Assembly (NCBI GenBank): GCA_038184435.1
Contig: CP116227.1
Coordinates: 310,001 to 374,000, forward strand
DNA: 64,000 nucleotides
Origin: Nocardioides alkalitolerans
Lineage (GTDB): Bacteria; Actinomycetota; Actinomycetes; Propionibacteriales; Nocardioidaceae
Reading direction: 5' to 3'
This document shows positions 17,925-27,161 of the stretch, in pieces; positions within the stretch are counted from its first letter, which is position 1; each line of letters begins with the position of its first letter. Below the pieces are notes generated by a model. That model had not been told where the DNA came from. It searched no databases and saw nothing but the letters and a program-made list of their open reading frames with translations. The position numbers were made by a program, and so were the translations under genes.

Positions 17925-18833
17925 TCAGGCGCTGGCCGGCTCCCGCGCGACCACCAGCAACCGCTCGCACTCCTCGATGAGCCGCGCCCGCAGCGGTGCC
18001 CCCCGCTCGGCGAAGCGACGCTGGGCCGCGGCGTACGTCGCCTTCCCCTCGGCCGTCTCGACCCGCACCGGCTCGTACCCGAGGTCGCGCAGGTCGTAGG
18101 GCGCCGCCCGCATGTCGAGCTCCCGGATGTCGCGCGCCAGCTCGAAGCAGTCGGCGACGAGGTCGGAGCAGATCATCGGGCTCAGCCGGAAGGCGTGCTT
18201 GTAGAGGTCCATCCCCGCGTGGAGGCACCCGGGCTGCTCGAAGTCGGCCCGGTCGTCGGCGGCGGGGGAGAGGTGGTTGAGCGGCCGGGCGCTCGGCGTG
18301 AAGAAGCGGAACGCGTCGAAGTGGGAGCAGGCGATGCGGTGGCCCTCCACGACGGCGTCCGTGCCGGCGGCCCCGAGGCGCAGCGGCCAGTCGGCGTGCC
18401 GCACCTGCTCGGGCGTCAGGCGGTGGACCATCGCCCATTCGTGCATCCCGAAGCAGCCGAGGTGCGGCGCGCGGTTGGCCGTCGCGCGCAGCAACCGGCG
18501 CAGCGCCTCGAGCAGCGGGCGCTGGCGCGCGACGTACGCGCCGGTGACCCCGACGACCCCGGGCGCCACCTCGGCGTACCCCTTCAGCGACCGGTACGCC
18601 GCCGCCCCGCCCGCGTCGTCGAGCCCGTGCCCGACGCCCGGGTGCCAGCGGCGCAGCTGGGCGGGCCGGTGGGAGTAGTAGGTGAAGAGGAAGTCGTGGA
18701 CGGGGTGCTTGACGCCCTGGCCGCGGCGGGCGAGGTGGGGCGCCACGAGGCGGTCCACCCGCTCCTCGTGGGCGGCCCGGCGGCGGGTCGTCTCCGCCGC
18801 GTCGAGGACCTCCACCTGCACCGCCACCTCCAT
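17925..18833 (-). CDS. Conserved actinobacterial protein of unknown function (often named 3-methyladenine DNA glycosylase)
   Basis: Protein of 302 residues. It has the highly conserved HPVHDFLFTYYSHRPAQLRR near residue 45 and LGCFGMHEWAMVHR near residue 130; homologues in actinobacterial databases often carry the label 3-methyladenine DNA glycosylase. I see no HhH-GPD, AlkA, Tag or MPG signature, so that name is not supported here. Conserved His, Asp and Cys residues (HDFLF, CSHFDAFRFF, CLHAGMDLYK) could be a metal or active site. A minus-strand TACCCT ends six bases before the ATG (likely leaderless). Divergent from a TetR regulator 77 bases away. Confidence 0.85.
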   Translation of the reverse strand: MEVAVQVEVLDAAETTRRRAAHEERVDRLVAPHLARRGQGVKHPVHDFLFTYYSHRPAQLRRWHPGVGHGLDDAGGAAAYRSLKGYAEVAPGVVGVTGAYVARQRPLLEALRRLLRATANRAPHLGCFGMHEWAMVHRLTPEQVRHADWPLRLGAAGTDAVVEGHRIACSHFDAFRFFTPSARPLNHLSPAADDRADFEQPGCLHAGMDLYKHAFRLSPMICSDLVADCFELARDIRELDMRAAPYDLRDLGYEPVRVETAEGKATYAAAQRRFAERGAPLRARLIEECERLLVVAREPASA

Positions 18834-18910
18834 GGGACGAGGGTAGGCCGCCCCGGCGCCGCGGACGGCATCCACTGCGGCTCCGCCCGGCGGCTCGTAG
18901 GGTGTCGCCC

Positions 18911-19531
18911 GTGACGACGACGCGGAGCGAGGACATGCGGGCGCGGGTGCTCCGCGCGGCGTTGGACGAGCTGTCCGCGACGGGCGTGGTCGGCATCAGC
19001 CTCCGCGCGATCGCGCGACGCGTCGGCATGACCCACCAGGCGATCAGCCACTACTTCACCTCCCGCTCCGCGCTCTTCACCCAGCTGGCGGTCGAGGGCT
19101 TCGCCGAGCTGCGCGCGGAGATCCGGGAGACGCTCGCGGCGCTGCCGGAGGCCGACCCGGCGGACCCGACCGTCGACCCCGCCGACCGGGCCGTGGACCG
19201 GGTGGCGGCCGTGGGCGCGGCGTACCTGCGGTTCGCCGACGAGCAGCCCGCCCTGTTCGACCTCCTGTACGGCGGGGGTGCCTCCCTGACCGACGGCGGC
19301 GCCGAGTTCGACGCGGCGCGGGCCGCCGTATGGGAGGAGTTCTTCCCGGTGGTCGCCCACGCCCGTGCCCACGGCTGGGGCGGCGACGTCGGCGTCGAGG
19401 ACCTGGGTCTCACCGCCTGGGCCGTGCTGCTCGGCATGACGCGGCTCCGTGCGCACGGGCTCCGGACCGGCGTCCTCGCGGAGGGTCCCGAGGCGATGGC
19501 GCGGTCGATCACGAGCCTCGTCCGGCGCTAG
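18911..19531 (+). CDS. TetR/AcrR family transcriptional regulator
   Basis: Regulator of 206 residues. The N-terminal helix-turn-helix reads GVVGISLRAIARRVGMTHQAISHYFTSRSALF in segments (residues about 22-55), the classic TetR form, followed by a ligand-binding helical domain. GTG 18911 is preferred because TAGGGT (18898-18903) ends seven bases before it; GTG 18902 overlaps that hexamer. It is divergent from the 302-residue conserved gene, which is the most likely target besides itself. The ligand is unknown. Confidence 0.92.
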   Translation: MTTTRSEDMRARVLRAALDELSATGVVGISLRAIARRVGMTHQAISHYFTSRSALFTQLAVEGFAELRAEIRETLAALPEADPADPTVDPADRAVDRVAAVGAAYLRFADEQPALFDLLYGGGASLTDGGAEFDAARAAVWEEFFPVVAHARAHGWGGDVGVEDLGLTAWAVLLGMTRLRAHGLRTGVLAEGPEAMARSITSLVRR

Positions 19532-19571
19532 CCGTCGCGGACCGGCCCGGGCGCCCCGATAGGCTCGGCGG

Positions 19572-20381
19572 GTGCGCATCGCTCGATTCACCACAGGAGA
19601 AGACCCGCAGTACGGCGTCGTGACCGGCGACCTCGACGAGCACGGCCAGCTGAGCGAGGACGCCACGATCGTGGCGCTCGCGGGCGACCCGCTCTACGTC
19701 GGGGTCAAGCTGCTCGAGGCCGAGCACAAGGTGGCCGACGTGCGCCTGCTGGCGCCGGTGCTGCCCCGCAGCAAGGTGGTGGGCATCGGCCGCAACTACG
19801 CGGCGCACGCCGCCGAGCTGGGCAACGACGTGCCGTCGGAGCCGCTGATGTTCCTCAAGCCGAACACGTCGGTGGTGGGCCCGGGCGACGCGATCGTCTA
19901 CCCGACGCAGTCGACGAACGTGCACTTCGAGGGCGAGCTCGCCGTCGTCATCGGGCGCATCTGCCGGGACGTGCCGGCCGAGAAGGCCACCGACGTCATC
20001 CACGGCTACACCATCGCCAACGACGTGACCGCGCGCGACCTGCAGAAGAGCGACGTGCAGTTCACCCGGGGCAAGGGCTTCGACACCTTCTGCCCGCTCG
20101 GGCCGTGGATCGAGACCGACCTCGACCCCGACGACTTCGCCCGGGGCCGTCGCGTGCAGACGTTCCTCAACGGCGACGTCGTGCAGGACGGCACCACGGC
20201 CGACCTGATCTTCGACATCCCGACCCTCGTCGCCCACGTCAGCAGCGTCATGACGCTGCTGCCCGGCGACGTGATCCTCACCGGCACCCCCGAGGGTGTC
20301 GGCCCGATGCTCCCCGGCGACGAGGTCGAGGTCGCCATCGAGGGGCTCGGCTCGCTCACGAACAAGGTGGTCTCCCGATGA
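19572..20381 (+). CDS. Fumarylacetoacetate hydrolase (FAH) family protein
   Basis: Protein of 269 residues of the FAH superfamily, which includes isomerases and hydrolases of aromatic and oxo-acid catabolism. Metal-binding carboxylates are visible in [14 protein letters not shown] and the following NDVTARDLQ region, and the C-terminal [14 protein letters not shown] is diagnostic. The substrate (for example an oxaloacetate- or fumarylpyruvate-like acid) cannot be told from sequence. GTG 19572 follows TAGGCT (19560-19565) by six bases with no ribosome-binding site. It overlaps gltX by four bases (ATGA), a common actinobacterial arrangement. Confidence 0.93.
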   Translation: MRIARFTTGEDPQYGVVTGDLDEHGQLSEDATIVALAGDPLYVGVKLLEAEHKVADVRLLAPVLPRSKVVGIGRNYAAHAAELGNDVPSEPLMFLKPNTSVVGPGDAIVYPTQSTNVHFEGELAVVIGRICRDVPAEKATDVIHGYTIANDVTARDLQKSDVQFTRGKGFDTFCPLGPWIETDLDPDDFARGRRVQTFLNGDVVQDGTTADLIFDIPTLVAHVSSVMTLLPGDVILTGTPEGVGPMLPGDEVEVAIEGLGSLTNKVVSR

Positions 20382-21850
20382 GTGCCGACCGTCCGGTCCG
20401 CGTCCGCTTCTGCCCGTCGCCCACGGGGTCGCCGCACGTCGGCTTCGCCCGCACGGCGCTCTACAACTGGGCCTTCGCCCGCCACCACGGCGGCACGCTG
20501 GTCTTCCGCATCGAGGACACCGACAAGGCGCGCAGCACGCAGGAGTCGTACGACGCGATGCTCGGCGCCCTGCGGTGGCTCGGCCTCGACTGGGACGAGG
20601 GGCCGGAGGTCGGGGGCCCGCACGCGCCGTACCGGCAGTCGGAGCGCGAGCACCTCTACCGCGACGTTCTCGCGCAGCTGGCGGCCTCCTCCTTCACCTA
20701 CGACTGCTTCTGCACCACCGAGGAGGTCGACGCGCGGCGCAAGGCGTCGGGCTCGAAGGTGATGGGGTACGACGGGTTCTGCCGCGAGCTGACGCCCGAG
20801 CAGCGCGCCGCGTTCGAGGCCGAGGGCCGGTCGTCGGTCGTGCGGTTCCGGATGCCGGAGGGTTCGATCACCTTCGACGACCTCGTGCGCGGCGAGATCA
20901 CGTTCGAGACCGAGTTCGTGCCCGACTTCGCGCTCTGCCGCGCCAACGGCGACCCGCTCTACACGCTCGTGAACCCCGTCGACGACGCGCTCATGGGCAT
21001 CACCCACGTGCTCCGCGGCGAGGACCTGCTGTCCTCCACCCCGCGCCAGCTCGCGCTGTTCGACGCCCTCGTGACGCTCGGCGTCGCGGAGCAGACGCCG
21101 GCCTACGGGCACCTGTCGCTCATCACGGGCGAGGGCAACAAGAAGCTCTCCAAGCGCGACCCGCAGGCCCACCTCTTCGCCTACCGCGACGAGGGCTTCC
21201 TCCCGGAGGGCCTGCTCAACTACCTGGCTCTCCTGGGCTGGGCCATCGCGGAGGACCGCGACGTCTTCACGATGGACGAGATGGTCGCGGCGTTCGACAT
21301 CGGCCGCGTCAACCCGCAGCCCGCGCGCTTCGACACGAAGAAGGCCGAGGCGATCAACGCCGCCCACATGCGCAAGCTCGACCTCGACGAGATCACCCAC
21401 CGGGTGCTGCCGTTCCTCAAGGACGCCGGCGTGGTGTCCGACCCCGTGTCGGACGCCGACGCGCAGCTGCTCGAGCAGGCGATGCCGCTGGTCGGGGAGC
21501 GCATCAACAAGCTCACCGAGGCCGTCGACATGCTCGCCTTCCTCTTCGTCGACGAGGACGCCTTCACCCGCGACCCCGTCGACGTCGAGAAGGTGCTGGA
21601 CGAGAACGGTCGCAAGGTCGTCGAGGCCTCGCACGCCGCGCTCGCCGCGCTCCCCACGTGGTCGACCGCGGCCATCGAGGAAGCGCTGCGGGTGGCGCTC
21701 GTGGACGGCCTCGGGCTCAAGCCGCGCAACGCCTTCGGTCCCGTGCGGGTCGCCGTGACGGGTCGCCGCGTCTCGCCGCCGCTCTTCGAGTCGCTCGAGC
21801 TGCTGGGCCGCGAGCGCGGCCTGGGTCGCCTGCAGGGCGCGCTGGCCTGA
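20378..21850 (+). CDS. gltX: Glutamyl-tRNA synthetase
   Basis: Charges tRNA-Glu with glutamate. The 490-residue class I synthetase has the HIGH-type motif [10 protein letters not shown] (residues about 12-21), the GluRS signature RIEDTDKAR and the KMSKS-equivalent KLSKRD. Length fits a discriminating GluRS. The ATG overlaps the TGA of the FAH-family gene, so the genes are coupled. tRNA-Glu and tRNA-Gln lie just downstream, which places the enzyme beside one of its substrates; many actinobacteria keep this order. Confidence 0.97.
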   Translation: MSADRPVRVRFCPSPTGSPHVGFARTALYNWAFARHHGGTLVFRIEDTDKARSTQESYDAMLGALRWLGLDWDEGPEVGGPHAPYRQSEREHLYRDVLAQLAASSFTYDCFCTTEEVDARRKASGSKVMGYDGFCRELTPEQRAAFEAEGRSSVVRFRMPEGSITFDDLVRGEITFETEFVPDFALCRANGDPLYTLVNPVDDALMGITHVLRGEDLLSSTPRQLALFDALVTLGVAEQTPAYGHLSLITGEGNKKLSKRDPQAHLFAYRDEGFLPEGLLNYLALLGWAIAEDRDVFTMDEMVAAFDIGRVNPQPARFDTKKAEAINAAHMRKLDLDEITHRVLPFLKDAGVVSDPVSDADAQLLEQAMPLVGERINKLTEAVDMLAFLFVDEDAFTRDPVDVEKVLDENGRKVVEASHAALAALPTWSTAAIEEALRVALVDGLGLKPRNAFGPVRVAVTGRRVSPPLFESLELLGRERGLGRLQGALA

Positions 21851-22890
21851 TGAGCGGTACGTCGCCGTACCCGCCCGTCCCGATGTCGGAGGAGGAGCGG
21901 GCGGCGGCGTACCCGCCCCTGGAGTACCACCAGCTGCACCGCGCGGGGGACCGCGGCTGGTGGCGGCCGGTGCTCGGCGTGCTCGCCGTGCTGGTCGGCA
22001 TGCAGGTGGTGCTGCCGCTCGGCGTGCTCGCGGTGTTCGCGCTGGGGCTCGGGGCGACCGGTGTCGTGGACGTCGACACCATCGTCGACACCGAGGACGT
22101 GCAGCCGGTGACCCTGGCCTACCTGATGGTGAGCCTCGCGTTGCTGACCCCGCTGGTCTGGGGCGTGACCCGGTTGCTCCACGGCCTCAAGCCGCGGTGG
22201 ACGACGTCTGTCCTGCCGCGCATGCGGTGGGGGTTCTTCCTCGCGTGCATGGCGGTCTCGCTCGTGGCGCTGCTGGCGAGCATGGTGATGTCGGTGGTCG
22301 TCACCAGCGTCGATCCGAACGCGCTGCCCGGCGACAGCGAGGTCGGCGGGCTCAACGCCTTCACGTCGACGACGCGCGACTTCCTGCTCGTCGTGGTGCT
22401 GCTCACGCCGCTGCAGGCAGCGGGGGAGGAGTACCTCTTCCGGGGGTACCTCACGCAGGTCGCGGGCGGCATCTTCGAGCGTCCGGAGGTCGCGCGCACG
22501 GTCGCCGTCGTGGTGCCGGCGCTGCTGTTCGCGCTCGCCCACGGCGCGCAGGACCCGCCCGTGTTCTTCGACCGTTTCGCGTTCGGGCTCGCCGCGGGGG
22601 TGCTCGTGATCCTCACCGGGGGTCTCGAGGCGGGCATCGCGCTGCACGTGATGAACAACTGGTTCGCGTTCGGGCTGGCGCTCGCCTTCGGCGACATGTC
22701 GACGGTGCTGACCCCGACGGGCGGATCCTGGTTGAGCATCCCCGTGACGCTGACGCAGGAGCTCGTCTTCCTCGGCCTGGCGCTCGCCGTGCACCGCGGG
22801 ATGCGCCTGTCGCGGCATGCCGACTCGGCCGTTTTGATCCGGTCCCGGGGCCGCGTGTATGGTTTCGCCTCGGCTCCTCAGGGGCCGTAA
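21850..22890 (+). CDS. CPBP family intramembrane metalloprotease
   Basis: Membrane protein of 346 residues with about eight hydrophobic segments. The CPBP (Abi/CAAX) signature is present as AAGEEYLFRGYL (the EExxxR glutamates), with later conserved His residues in FALAHGAQD and ALHVMNNWFAF. These enzymes cleave in or near the membrane; substrates in actinobacteria are unknown. The ATG overlaps the gltX stop (TGATG). The final 20 codons overlap a probable tRNA-Gln promoter. Confidence 0.92.
   Translation: MSGTSPYPPVPMSEEERAAAYPPLEYHQLHRAGDRGWWRPVLGVLAVLVGMQVVLPLGVLAVFALGLGATGVVDVDTIVDTEDVQPVTLAYLMVSLALLTPLVWGVTRLLHGLKPRWTTSVLPRMRWGFFLACMAVSLVALLASMVMSVVVTSVDPNALPGDSEVGGLNAFTSTTRDFLLVVVLLTPLQAAGEEYLFRGYLTQVAGGIFERPEVARTVAVVVPALLFALAHGAQDPPVFFDRFAFGLAAGVLVILTGGLEAGIALHVMNNWFAFGLALAFGDMSTVLTPTGGSWLSIPVTLTQELVFLGLALAVHRGMRLSRHADSAVLIRSRGRVYGFASAPQGP
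22834..22863 (+). promoter_or_regulatory. Probable promoter of tRNA-Gln
   Basis: TTGATC (22834-22839), 18-base spacer, TATGGT (22858-22863), predicted start near 22870, 25 bases before the tRNA. It lies inside the last codons of the CPBP protease gene. Confidence 0.55.
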
Positions 22891-22894
22891 CCAT

Positions 22895-22966
22895 TGGGAT
22901 ATGGTGTAATTGGCAGCACGACTGATTCTGGTTCAGTTAGTCAAGGTTCGAGTCCTTGTATCCCAG
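22895..22966 (+). tRNA. tRNA-Gln (anticodon CUG)
   Basis: Acceptor stem TGGGATA (22895-22901) pairs with TATCCCA (22959-22965); discriminator G at 22966. The anticodon arm is ACTGA-TTCTGGT-TCAGT with anticodon CTG at 22928-22930. The T arm contains GGTTCGAGTCC. CCA is not encoded. Confidence 0.97.
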
Positions 22967-22991
22967 CGAGATCGCGGCGAGAGCCCCGATT

Positions 22992-23019
22992 TTGTGGGAG
23001 ACGAAGGCTTCGCTAGAGT
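22992..23019 (+). promoter_or_regulatory. Possible promoter of tRNA-Glu
   Basis: TTGTGG (22992-22997) and TAGAGT (23014-23019), 16-base spacer. It overlaps an inverted repeat GGGAGAC (22996-23002) / GTCTCCC (23018-23024), so the segment may instead end the tRNA-Gln transcript. Confidence 0.35.
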
Positions 23020-23065
23020 CTCCCGAGTTGCCGGAAGGTGGCCGAGAGGCCAGCTGAAGGACAAT

Positions 23066-23141
23066 GCCCCCGTTGTGTAGCGGCCTAGCACGTCGCCCTC
23101 TCAAGGCGGTAGCGCCGGTTCGAATCCGGTCGGGGGTACCA
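23066..23141 (+). tRNA. tRNA-Glu (anticodon CUC)
   Basis: Acceptor stem GCCCCCG (23066-23072) pairs with CGGGGGT (23131-23137) with a terminal G-U; discriminator A and encoded CCA follow. The anticodon stem TCGCC/GGCGG encloses loop CTCTCAA, anticodon CTC. The T arm is CCGGTTCGAATCCGG. Confidence 0.97.
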
Positions 23142-23149
23142 GCAGGACA

Positions 23150-23181
23150 CGAAGGGCCCGGTCGCGAGATCGGGCCCTTCG
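23150..23181 (+). terminator. Terminator of tRNA-Glu
   Basis: CGAAGGGCCCG (23150-23160) pairs perfectly with CGGGCCCTTCG (23171-23181) around a 10-base loop, nine bases after the tRNA. Confidence 0.8.
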
Positions 23182-23243
23182 TCGTTCCCGCGCCTGGCTA
23201 GGCTGCCGGTCGTCCGCTCCCTCACGAAGGATGGTGCACTCCC

Positions 23244-23681
23244 GTGGCCCAGGTCACCGCCGTCGCCGAAGCCGCCGTCGCGGCTCCGCCGGCCGACGTC
23301 ATCGCCGCTCTCGCCGACTACACGACGACGCGTCCGGCGATCCTCACCGACCGCTACACCGACTACGCGGTGCTGGAGGGCGGCACCGGTTCGGGGACCG
23401 TCGCCACCTGGCGGTTGCACGCCACGGAGAAGCGCGTGCGGCACGTCGTCGCCGACGTGACGGCCGACGCCACCTCGGTCGTCGAGAAGGACCGCAACTC
23501 GACGCTGGTCACCCGCTTCGACGTCGCCGCGTCGGGCGCCGGCAGCACGGTCACCGTGACGACGACGTGGCAGGGCGCCGGCGGCATCGGGGGCTTCTTC
23601 GAGCGCACGTTCGCGCCGAAGGGTCTCCGCCGCATCCACGAGGAGCTGCTCGCCAACCTGGCCGCGCGCCTCGCCGCCTGA
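23244..23681 (+). CDS. SRPBCC (START-like) family protein
   Basis: Protein of 145 residues with the helix-grip layout of polyketide cyclase/dehydrase-like SRPBCC proteins: an N-terminal strand AEAAVAAPPADVIAALADYT, a central antiparallel sheet rich in Thr/Val (GSTVTVTTTW) and a long C-terminal helix (GLRRIHEELLANLAARL). These proteins bind hydrophobic ligands; no ligand or partner is indicated here. The GTG start at 23244 has GAAGGA about 13 bases upstream. It stands alone between the tRNA terminator and the alkylation-repair genes. Confidence 0.85.
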   Translation: MAQVTAVAEAAVAAPPADVIAALADYTTTRPAILTDRYTDYAVLEGGTGSGTVATWRLHATEKRVRHVVADVTADATSVVEKDRNSTLVTRFDVAASGAGSTVTVTTTWQGAGGIGGFFERTFAPKGLRRIHEELLANLAARLAA

Positions 23682-23710
23682 CCCACCCCCCGACCCACCC
23701 CCCGACCCGG
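23680..23710. repeat. Tandem 12-bp units at the SRPBCC stop codon
   Basis: GACCCACCCCCC at 23680-23691 and 23692-23703, then GACCCGG. The stop TGA (23679-23681) overlaps the first unit. Confidence 0.8.
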
Positions 23711-23795
23711 CCGGACCACGCCGACCCGACCGGGTCGGGCGCACCTCACCGCCGTGTCTGATTCCCGCCGGTCCGGTGCCGGGGGCTGGGGCAGG

Positions 23796-25355
23796 ATGGG
23801 GGACGTGCCCACCGCCGTGCCCCCTCCCGCCGCAGCCCCCGGCGCCCCGCCCGGGCTCGAGCCGGACGACTGCTACCGGGTCGTCGCGAGCCGCGACCGC
23901 CGCTTCGACGGCGTCTTCTGGACGGCCGTGAGCTCCACCGGCATCTACTGCCGCCCCTCCTGCCCGGCCCGCACCCCGGCGCGACGCAACGTCACCTTCC
24001 ACGCCAGCGCGGCCGCCGCGCAGCGCGCCGGCTACCGGGCCTGCAAGCGGTGCCTGCCCGACGCCGTGCCCGGCAGCCCCGCCTGGGACCTGCACGCCGA
24101 CCTCGCCGGCCGCGCCATGCGCCTGATCGGCGACGGCCTGGTGGACCGCGAGGGCGTCGACGGGCTCGCGGACGCGCTCGGCTACTCCGCCCGGCACGTC
24201 GTGCGCGTCCTCACCACGGAGCTCGGCGCGGGTCCCCTCGCGCTCGCCCGGGCCCGTCGCGCCCAGACGGCGCGGGCGCTGCTCGAGGGCTCCGACCTCG
24301 CCGTCACCGACATCGCCTTCGCCGCCGGGTTCGCCAGCCTGCGCCAGTTCAACGCGACGATGCGGGAGGTGTACGCCGCGAGCCCCCGCGACCTGCGGGG
24401 CCGCGCCGGCTCGACCCCTCCCGCCGGGGCGCTCGCCCTGCGGGTGGCGGTGCGCGCGCCGTACGCCGCCGGGGCGATGCTCGCCTTCCTCGCGGAGCAC
24501 GTGGTCACGGGCATCGAGACGGTCGTGGGCACGGTCTACGCGCGGAGCCTGGCGCTGCCGCACGGCCCGGCCGTGCTGGCCGTGGACCTCGGCCGCGTCG
24601 AGGGTGCCGCGGACGCGGGCGTCCGGCAGGTGCCCGTCACGGCCTGGCTCACCGACCTGCGGGACACCGGGACGCTGGTCGAGCGCGTGCGGCGGCTCCT
24701 CGACGCCGACGCGGACCCCGTGGTGCTCGACGACCAGCTCGGCGCCGACCCGATGCTGGGGCCCCTCGTCGTCGCCACGCCCGGCCTCCGCGTGCCGGGA
24801 GCCGTCGACGGCGCGGAGGTGGCGCTGCGGGCCGTGATCGGGCAGCAGGTCAGCCTCGCGGGGGCCCGCACCGTGACCGCCCGTCTGGTCGCGCGGCACG
24901 GGAGCGAGCTGCCGCCGGGCCTCGCGGGCGTCGTGCCCGGGGTGACGCACCTGTTCCCGACCGCTGCGGCCCTGGCCGACGTGGATCCCGCGACCCTGCC
25001 CATGCCCCGCGCCCGCGGGCGCGCGCTCACCGGGCTGGCGAGCGCCCTCGCCTCGGGGGCCGTGCGGCTCGACCGGGGGTGGGCGCGCGACGACGTGCGC
25101 TCCGCGCTGCTCGCGCTGCCGGGGATCGGGCCGTGGACGGCGGACTACGTCGGGCTCCGCGCGCTCGGCCACCCGGACGTCTTCCTGCCGACGGACGTGG
25201 GGGTACGGCGCGCGCTCGTCCCCCTCGGCTCCGCGGTGGCCGCGCTGCCGGAGCTGGAGGCGCGGTGGCGGCCCTGGCGGTCGTACGCCCTCCTGCACCT
25301 GTGGAACACCCTGATGCCCGCACTCCCGGGCACGCACCCCGAGGAGGCCAGCTGA
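23796..25355 (+). CDS. Ada/AlkA fusion: DNA-3-methyladenine glycosylase 2 with methyl-sensing and AraC-type regulatory domains
   Basis: Protein of 519 residues with three parts. Residues about 20-95 are the Ada zinc domain with four Cys ([17 protein letters not shown]), where Ada takes a methyl group. Residues about 105-200 are an AraC-type double helix-turn-helix ([20 protein letters not shown]). Residues about 215-515 are AlkA, with the HhH at [20 protein letters not shown] and the likely catalytic Asp in [12 protein letters not shown]. It should therefore sense alkylation, activate transcription and excise alkylated bases. Starts at GTG 23805 (7 bases after CAGGAT) or GTG 23754 are alternatives. 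First gene of a three-gene operon. Confidence 0.93.
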   Translation: MGDVPTAVPPPAAAPGAPPGLEPDDCYRVVASRDRRFDGVFWTAVSSTGIYCRPSCPARTPARRNVTFHASAAAAQRAGYRACKRCLPDAVPGSPAWDLHADLAGRAMRLIGDGLVDREGVDGLADALGYSARHVVRVLTTELGAGPLALARARRAQTARALLEGSDLAVTDIAFAAGFASLRQFNATMREVYAASPRDLRGRAGSTPPAGALALRVAVRAPYAAGAMLAFLAEHVVTGIETVVGTVYARSLALPHGPAVLAVDLGRVEGAADAGVRQVPVTAWLTDLRDTGTLVERVRRLLDADADPVVLDDQLGADPMLGPLVVATPGLRVPGAVDGAEVALRAVIGQQVSLAGARTVTARLVARHGSELPPGLAGVVPGVTHLFPTAAALADVDPATLPMPRARGRALTGLASALASGAVRLDRGWARDDVRSALLALPGIGPWTADYVGLRALGHPDVFLPTDVGVRRALVPLGSAVAALPELEARWRPWRSYALLHLWNTLMPALPGTHPEEAS

Positions 25356-25843
25356 TGTGGACCGTGATGTCGTCGCCGATCGACGACCTGCGGATCGTCG
25401 CCGACGGGGAGGCGGTGACGGCGATCGAGTTCGCGCCCCACCCCGCGGCGCCGGTGCGTCCCGTGGGGGAGCGGGCCGACGACCACCCCGTCCTGGTGGA
25501 GGCGGTCGCGCAGCTCGCGGCGTACTTCGCCGGCACCCTGACCCGCTTCGACCTGCCGCTGGCGCCCGGCGGCAGCGACTTCCAGCGCCGGGTGTGGGCG
25601 GCCCTGGCGGAGATCCCCTTCGGCGAGACGACGTCGTACGGCGCGCTGGCCCGCGAGCTGGGGCTGACCGGGCACGGGGCGCGGGCCGTGGGGCTCGCCA
25701 ACGGCCGCAACCCCATCCCCGTCGTGGTGCCGTGCCACCGGGTGATCGGGGCGGACGGCCGGCTCACGGGCTACGCGGGCGGGGTGGAGCGCAAGCAGGT
25801 GCTGCTCGACCTCGAGCGCGGCGACGACGGCGGGCTGTTCTGA
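25355..25843 (+). CDS. ogt: Methylated-DNA--protein-cysteine methyltransferase
   Basis: Suicide enzyme of 162 residues that moves the alkyl group from O6-alkylguanine to its own Cys. The active site PCHRVIG has the nucleophile at Cys127. The helix-turn-helix part [20 protein letters not shown] and the downstream [10 protein letters not shown] are typical of Ogt. The ATG overlaps the stop of the Ada/AlkA gene (TGATG), so the two repair activities are coupled and probably controlled together by the methylated Ada domain. Confidence 0.96.
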   Translation: MWTVMSSPIDDLRIVADGEAVTAIEFAPHPAAPVRPVGERADDHPVLVEAVAQLAAYFAGTLTRFDLPLAPGGSDFQRRVWAALAEIPFGETTSYGALARELGLTGHGARAVGLANGRNPIPVVVPCHRVIGADGRLTGYAGGVERKQVLLDLERGDDGGLF

Positions 25844-26412
25844 TGGGCCGCTGGCAGCGGCTCGGGGGCCGCGTCGTGCACGAGAACCCGTGGATGGTCG
25901 TCACGCAGGACGAGGTGCTGCGGCCCGACGGGACGCCGGGGGAGTACGGCGTCGTGACCGTCCGCAGCGAGGCCGTCTTCGTCGTGGCCGTCGACGGGGC
26001 GCCCGGCGCGGAGGAGGTCGTGCTCGTGCGCTGCGACCGCTACACGACGGGCGAGGGGTGGGAGGTCCCGGCCGGCGGCGCCGACGGCGACGACCTCGTC
26101 GCCGGAGCGCAGCGGGAGCTCGCAGAGGAAGCCGGGCTGCGCGCCGAGCGGTGGCGCGACCTCGGTCCGGTGACGTCGCTCAACGGCATCTGCCGCGCGC
26201 CCGGTCGCGTGTTCCTGGCGCAGGACCTGGCACCGCTCGCCTCCGGCGAGGGGCGCGGGGTGGCGGACGAGCAGGCGCTGGAGGGCATCTCGGAGGTACG
26301 CCGCGTGCCCTGGCCCGAGCTGATGGGGATGCTGGCCCGGCGCGAGGTCACCGACGGCGAGACGCTGGCCGCCCTCCTGCTCGCCGCCGTCGCGCTGGGC
26401 CGGGTGGCCTGA
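25843..26412 (+). CDS. Nudix hydrolase in the alkylation-repair operon
   Basis: Protein of 189 residues. The Nudix box is GGADGDDLVAGAQRELAEEA followed by GL, giving the Gx5-x-x7-REUxEExGU frame, with Asp in place of the usual first Glu. The context (VRSEAVFVVAVDG, VRCDRYTTGEGWEVPAGG) resembles ADP-ribose or nucleotide pyrophosphatases. Its ATG overlaps the ogt stop, so it may clean damaged nucleotides or ADP-ribose when DNA alkylation is repaired; this role is inferred from the operon alone. Confidence 0.9.
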   Translation: MGRWQRLGGRVVHENPWMVVTQDEVLRPDGTPGEYGVVTVRSEAVFVVAVDGAPGAEEVVLVRCDRYTTGEGWEVPAGGADGDDLVAGAQRELAEEAGLRAERWRDLGPVTSLNGICRAPGRVFLAQDLAPLASGEGRGVADEQALEGISEVRRVPWPELMGMLARREVTDGETLAALLLAAVALGRVA

Positions 26413-26440
26413 CCTGTTCGGCCTACTCGGCCCTACTCGG
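26411..26440. repeat. Near-tandem 9-10 bp units between convergent stop codons
   Basis: CCTGTTCGG (26413-26421), CCTACTCGG (26422-26430) and CCTACTCGG (26432-26440) follow directly on the Nudix stop (26410-26412). The last two units contain the stop of the convergent IclR gene (26433-26435). Confidence 0.7.
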
Positions 26441-27155
26441 CCGCAGCGCGGCGCAGGGACTCGGAGAGGCGCTCGGCGGCGGCGAGGACGGCGGGCGCGT
26501 GCATGCGGCCCGGCTGGCGCGAGAGGCGCTCGAGCGGGCCCGACACCGACACCGCGGCGATGACCTTGCCGCTGGGGGAGCGCACCGGCGCGGAGACCGA
26601 GGCGACACCCTGCTCGCGCTCGCCGACCGACTGCGCCCAACCGCGGCGCCGGATGCCCGACAGCGCCGTCGCGGAGAACGCGGCGGTCTGCAGGCCCCGC
26701 TGCATGCGGTCGGGGTCCTCCCACGCGAGGAGCACCTGGGCGGCGGACCCGGCGCGCATGGTGAGCTGGGAGCCGACGGGGATCGTGTCGCGCAGGCCGC
26801 TGGGGCGCTCGGCCGCGGCGACGCAGACGCGGTGGTCGCCCTGGCGCCGCCAGAGCTGGGCCGACTCGCCGGTGATGTCGCGCAGGCGGGCGAGCACGGG
26901 GCCGGCCGCGGCGAGCAGGCGGTCCTCGCCGGCGGCGGCTGACAGCTCGGCCAGGCGGGGCCCGAGGACGAAGCGGCCCTGCATGTCGCGGGCGACGAGG
27001 CGGTGGTGCTCGAGGGCCACCGCGAGCCGGTGGGCCGTGGGTCGGGCGAGGCCGGTGGAGGCGACGAGACCCGCCAACGTGGCCGGTCCGGCCTCCAGCG
27101 CGGTCAGCACCAGCGCTGCCTTGTCGAGAACGCCGACGCCACTTCCCTTGTCCAT
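26433..27155 (-). CDS. ndgR: IclR family regulator of leucine biosynthesis (NdgR/LtbR-like)
   Basis: Regulator of 240 residues with an N-terminal winged helix ([23 protein letters not shown], residues about 22-45) and an IclR effector domain ([43 protein letters not shown]). It lies divergently next to leuCD, the conserved place of NdgR in Streptomyces and LtbR in Corynebacterium, which control leucine and related pathways. ATG 27155 is chosen because CAGTAT (minus strand, 27167-27162) ends six bases before it. Autoregulation is likely, since the shared palindrome covers its -35. Confidence 0.93.
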   Translation of the reverse strand: MDKGSGVGVLDKAALVLTALEAGPATLAGLVASTGLARPTAHRLAVALEHHRLVARDMQGRFVLGPRLAELSAAAGEDRLLAAAGPVLARLRDITGESAQLWRRQGDHRVCVAAAERPSGLRDTIPVGSQLTMRAGSAAQVLLAWEDPDRMQRGLQTAAFSATALSGIRRRGWAQSVGEREQGVASVSAPVRSPSGKVIAAVSVSGPLERLSRQPGRMHAPAVLAAAERLSESLRRAAAE

Positions 27156-27161
27156 ATGGCA

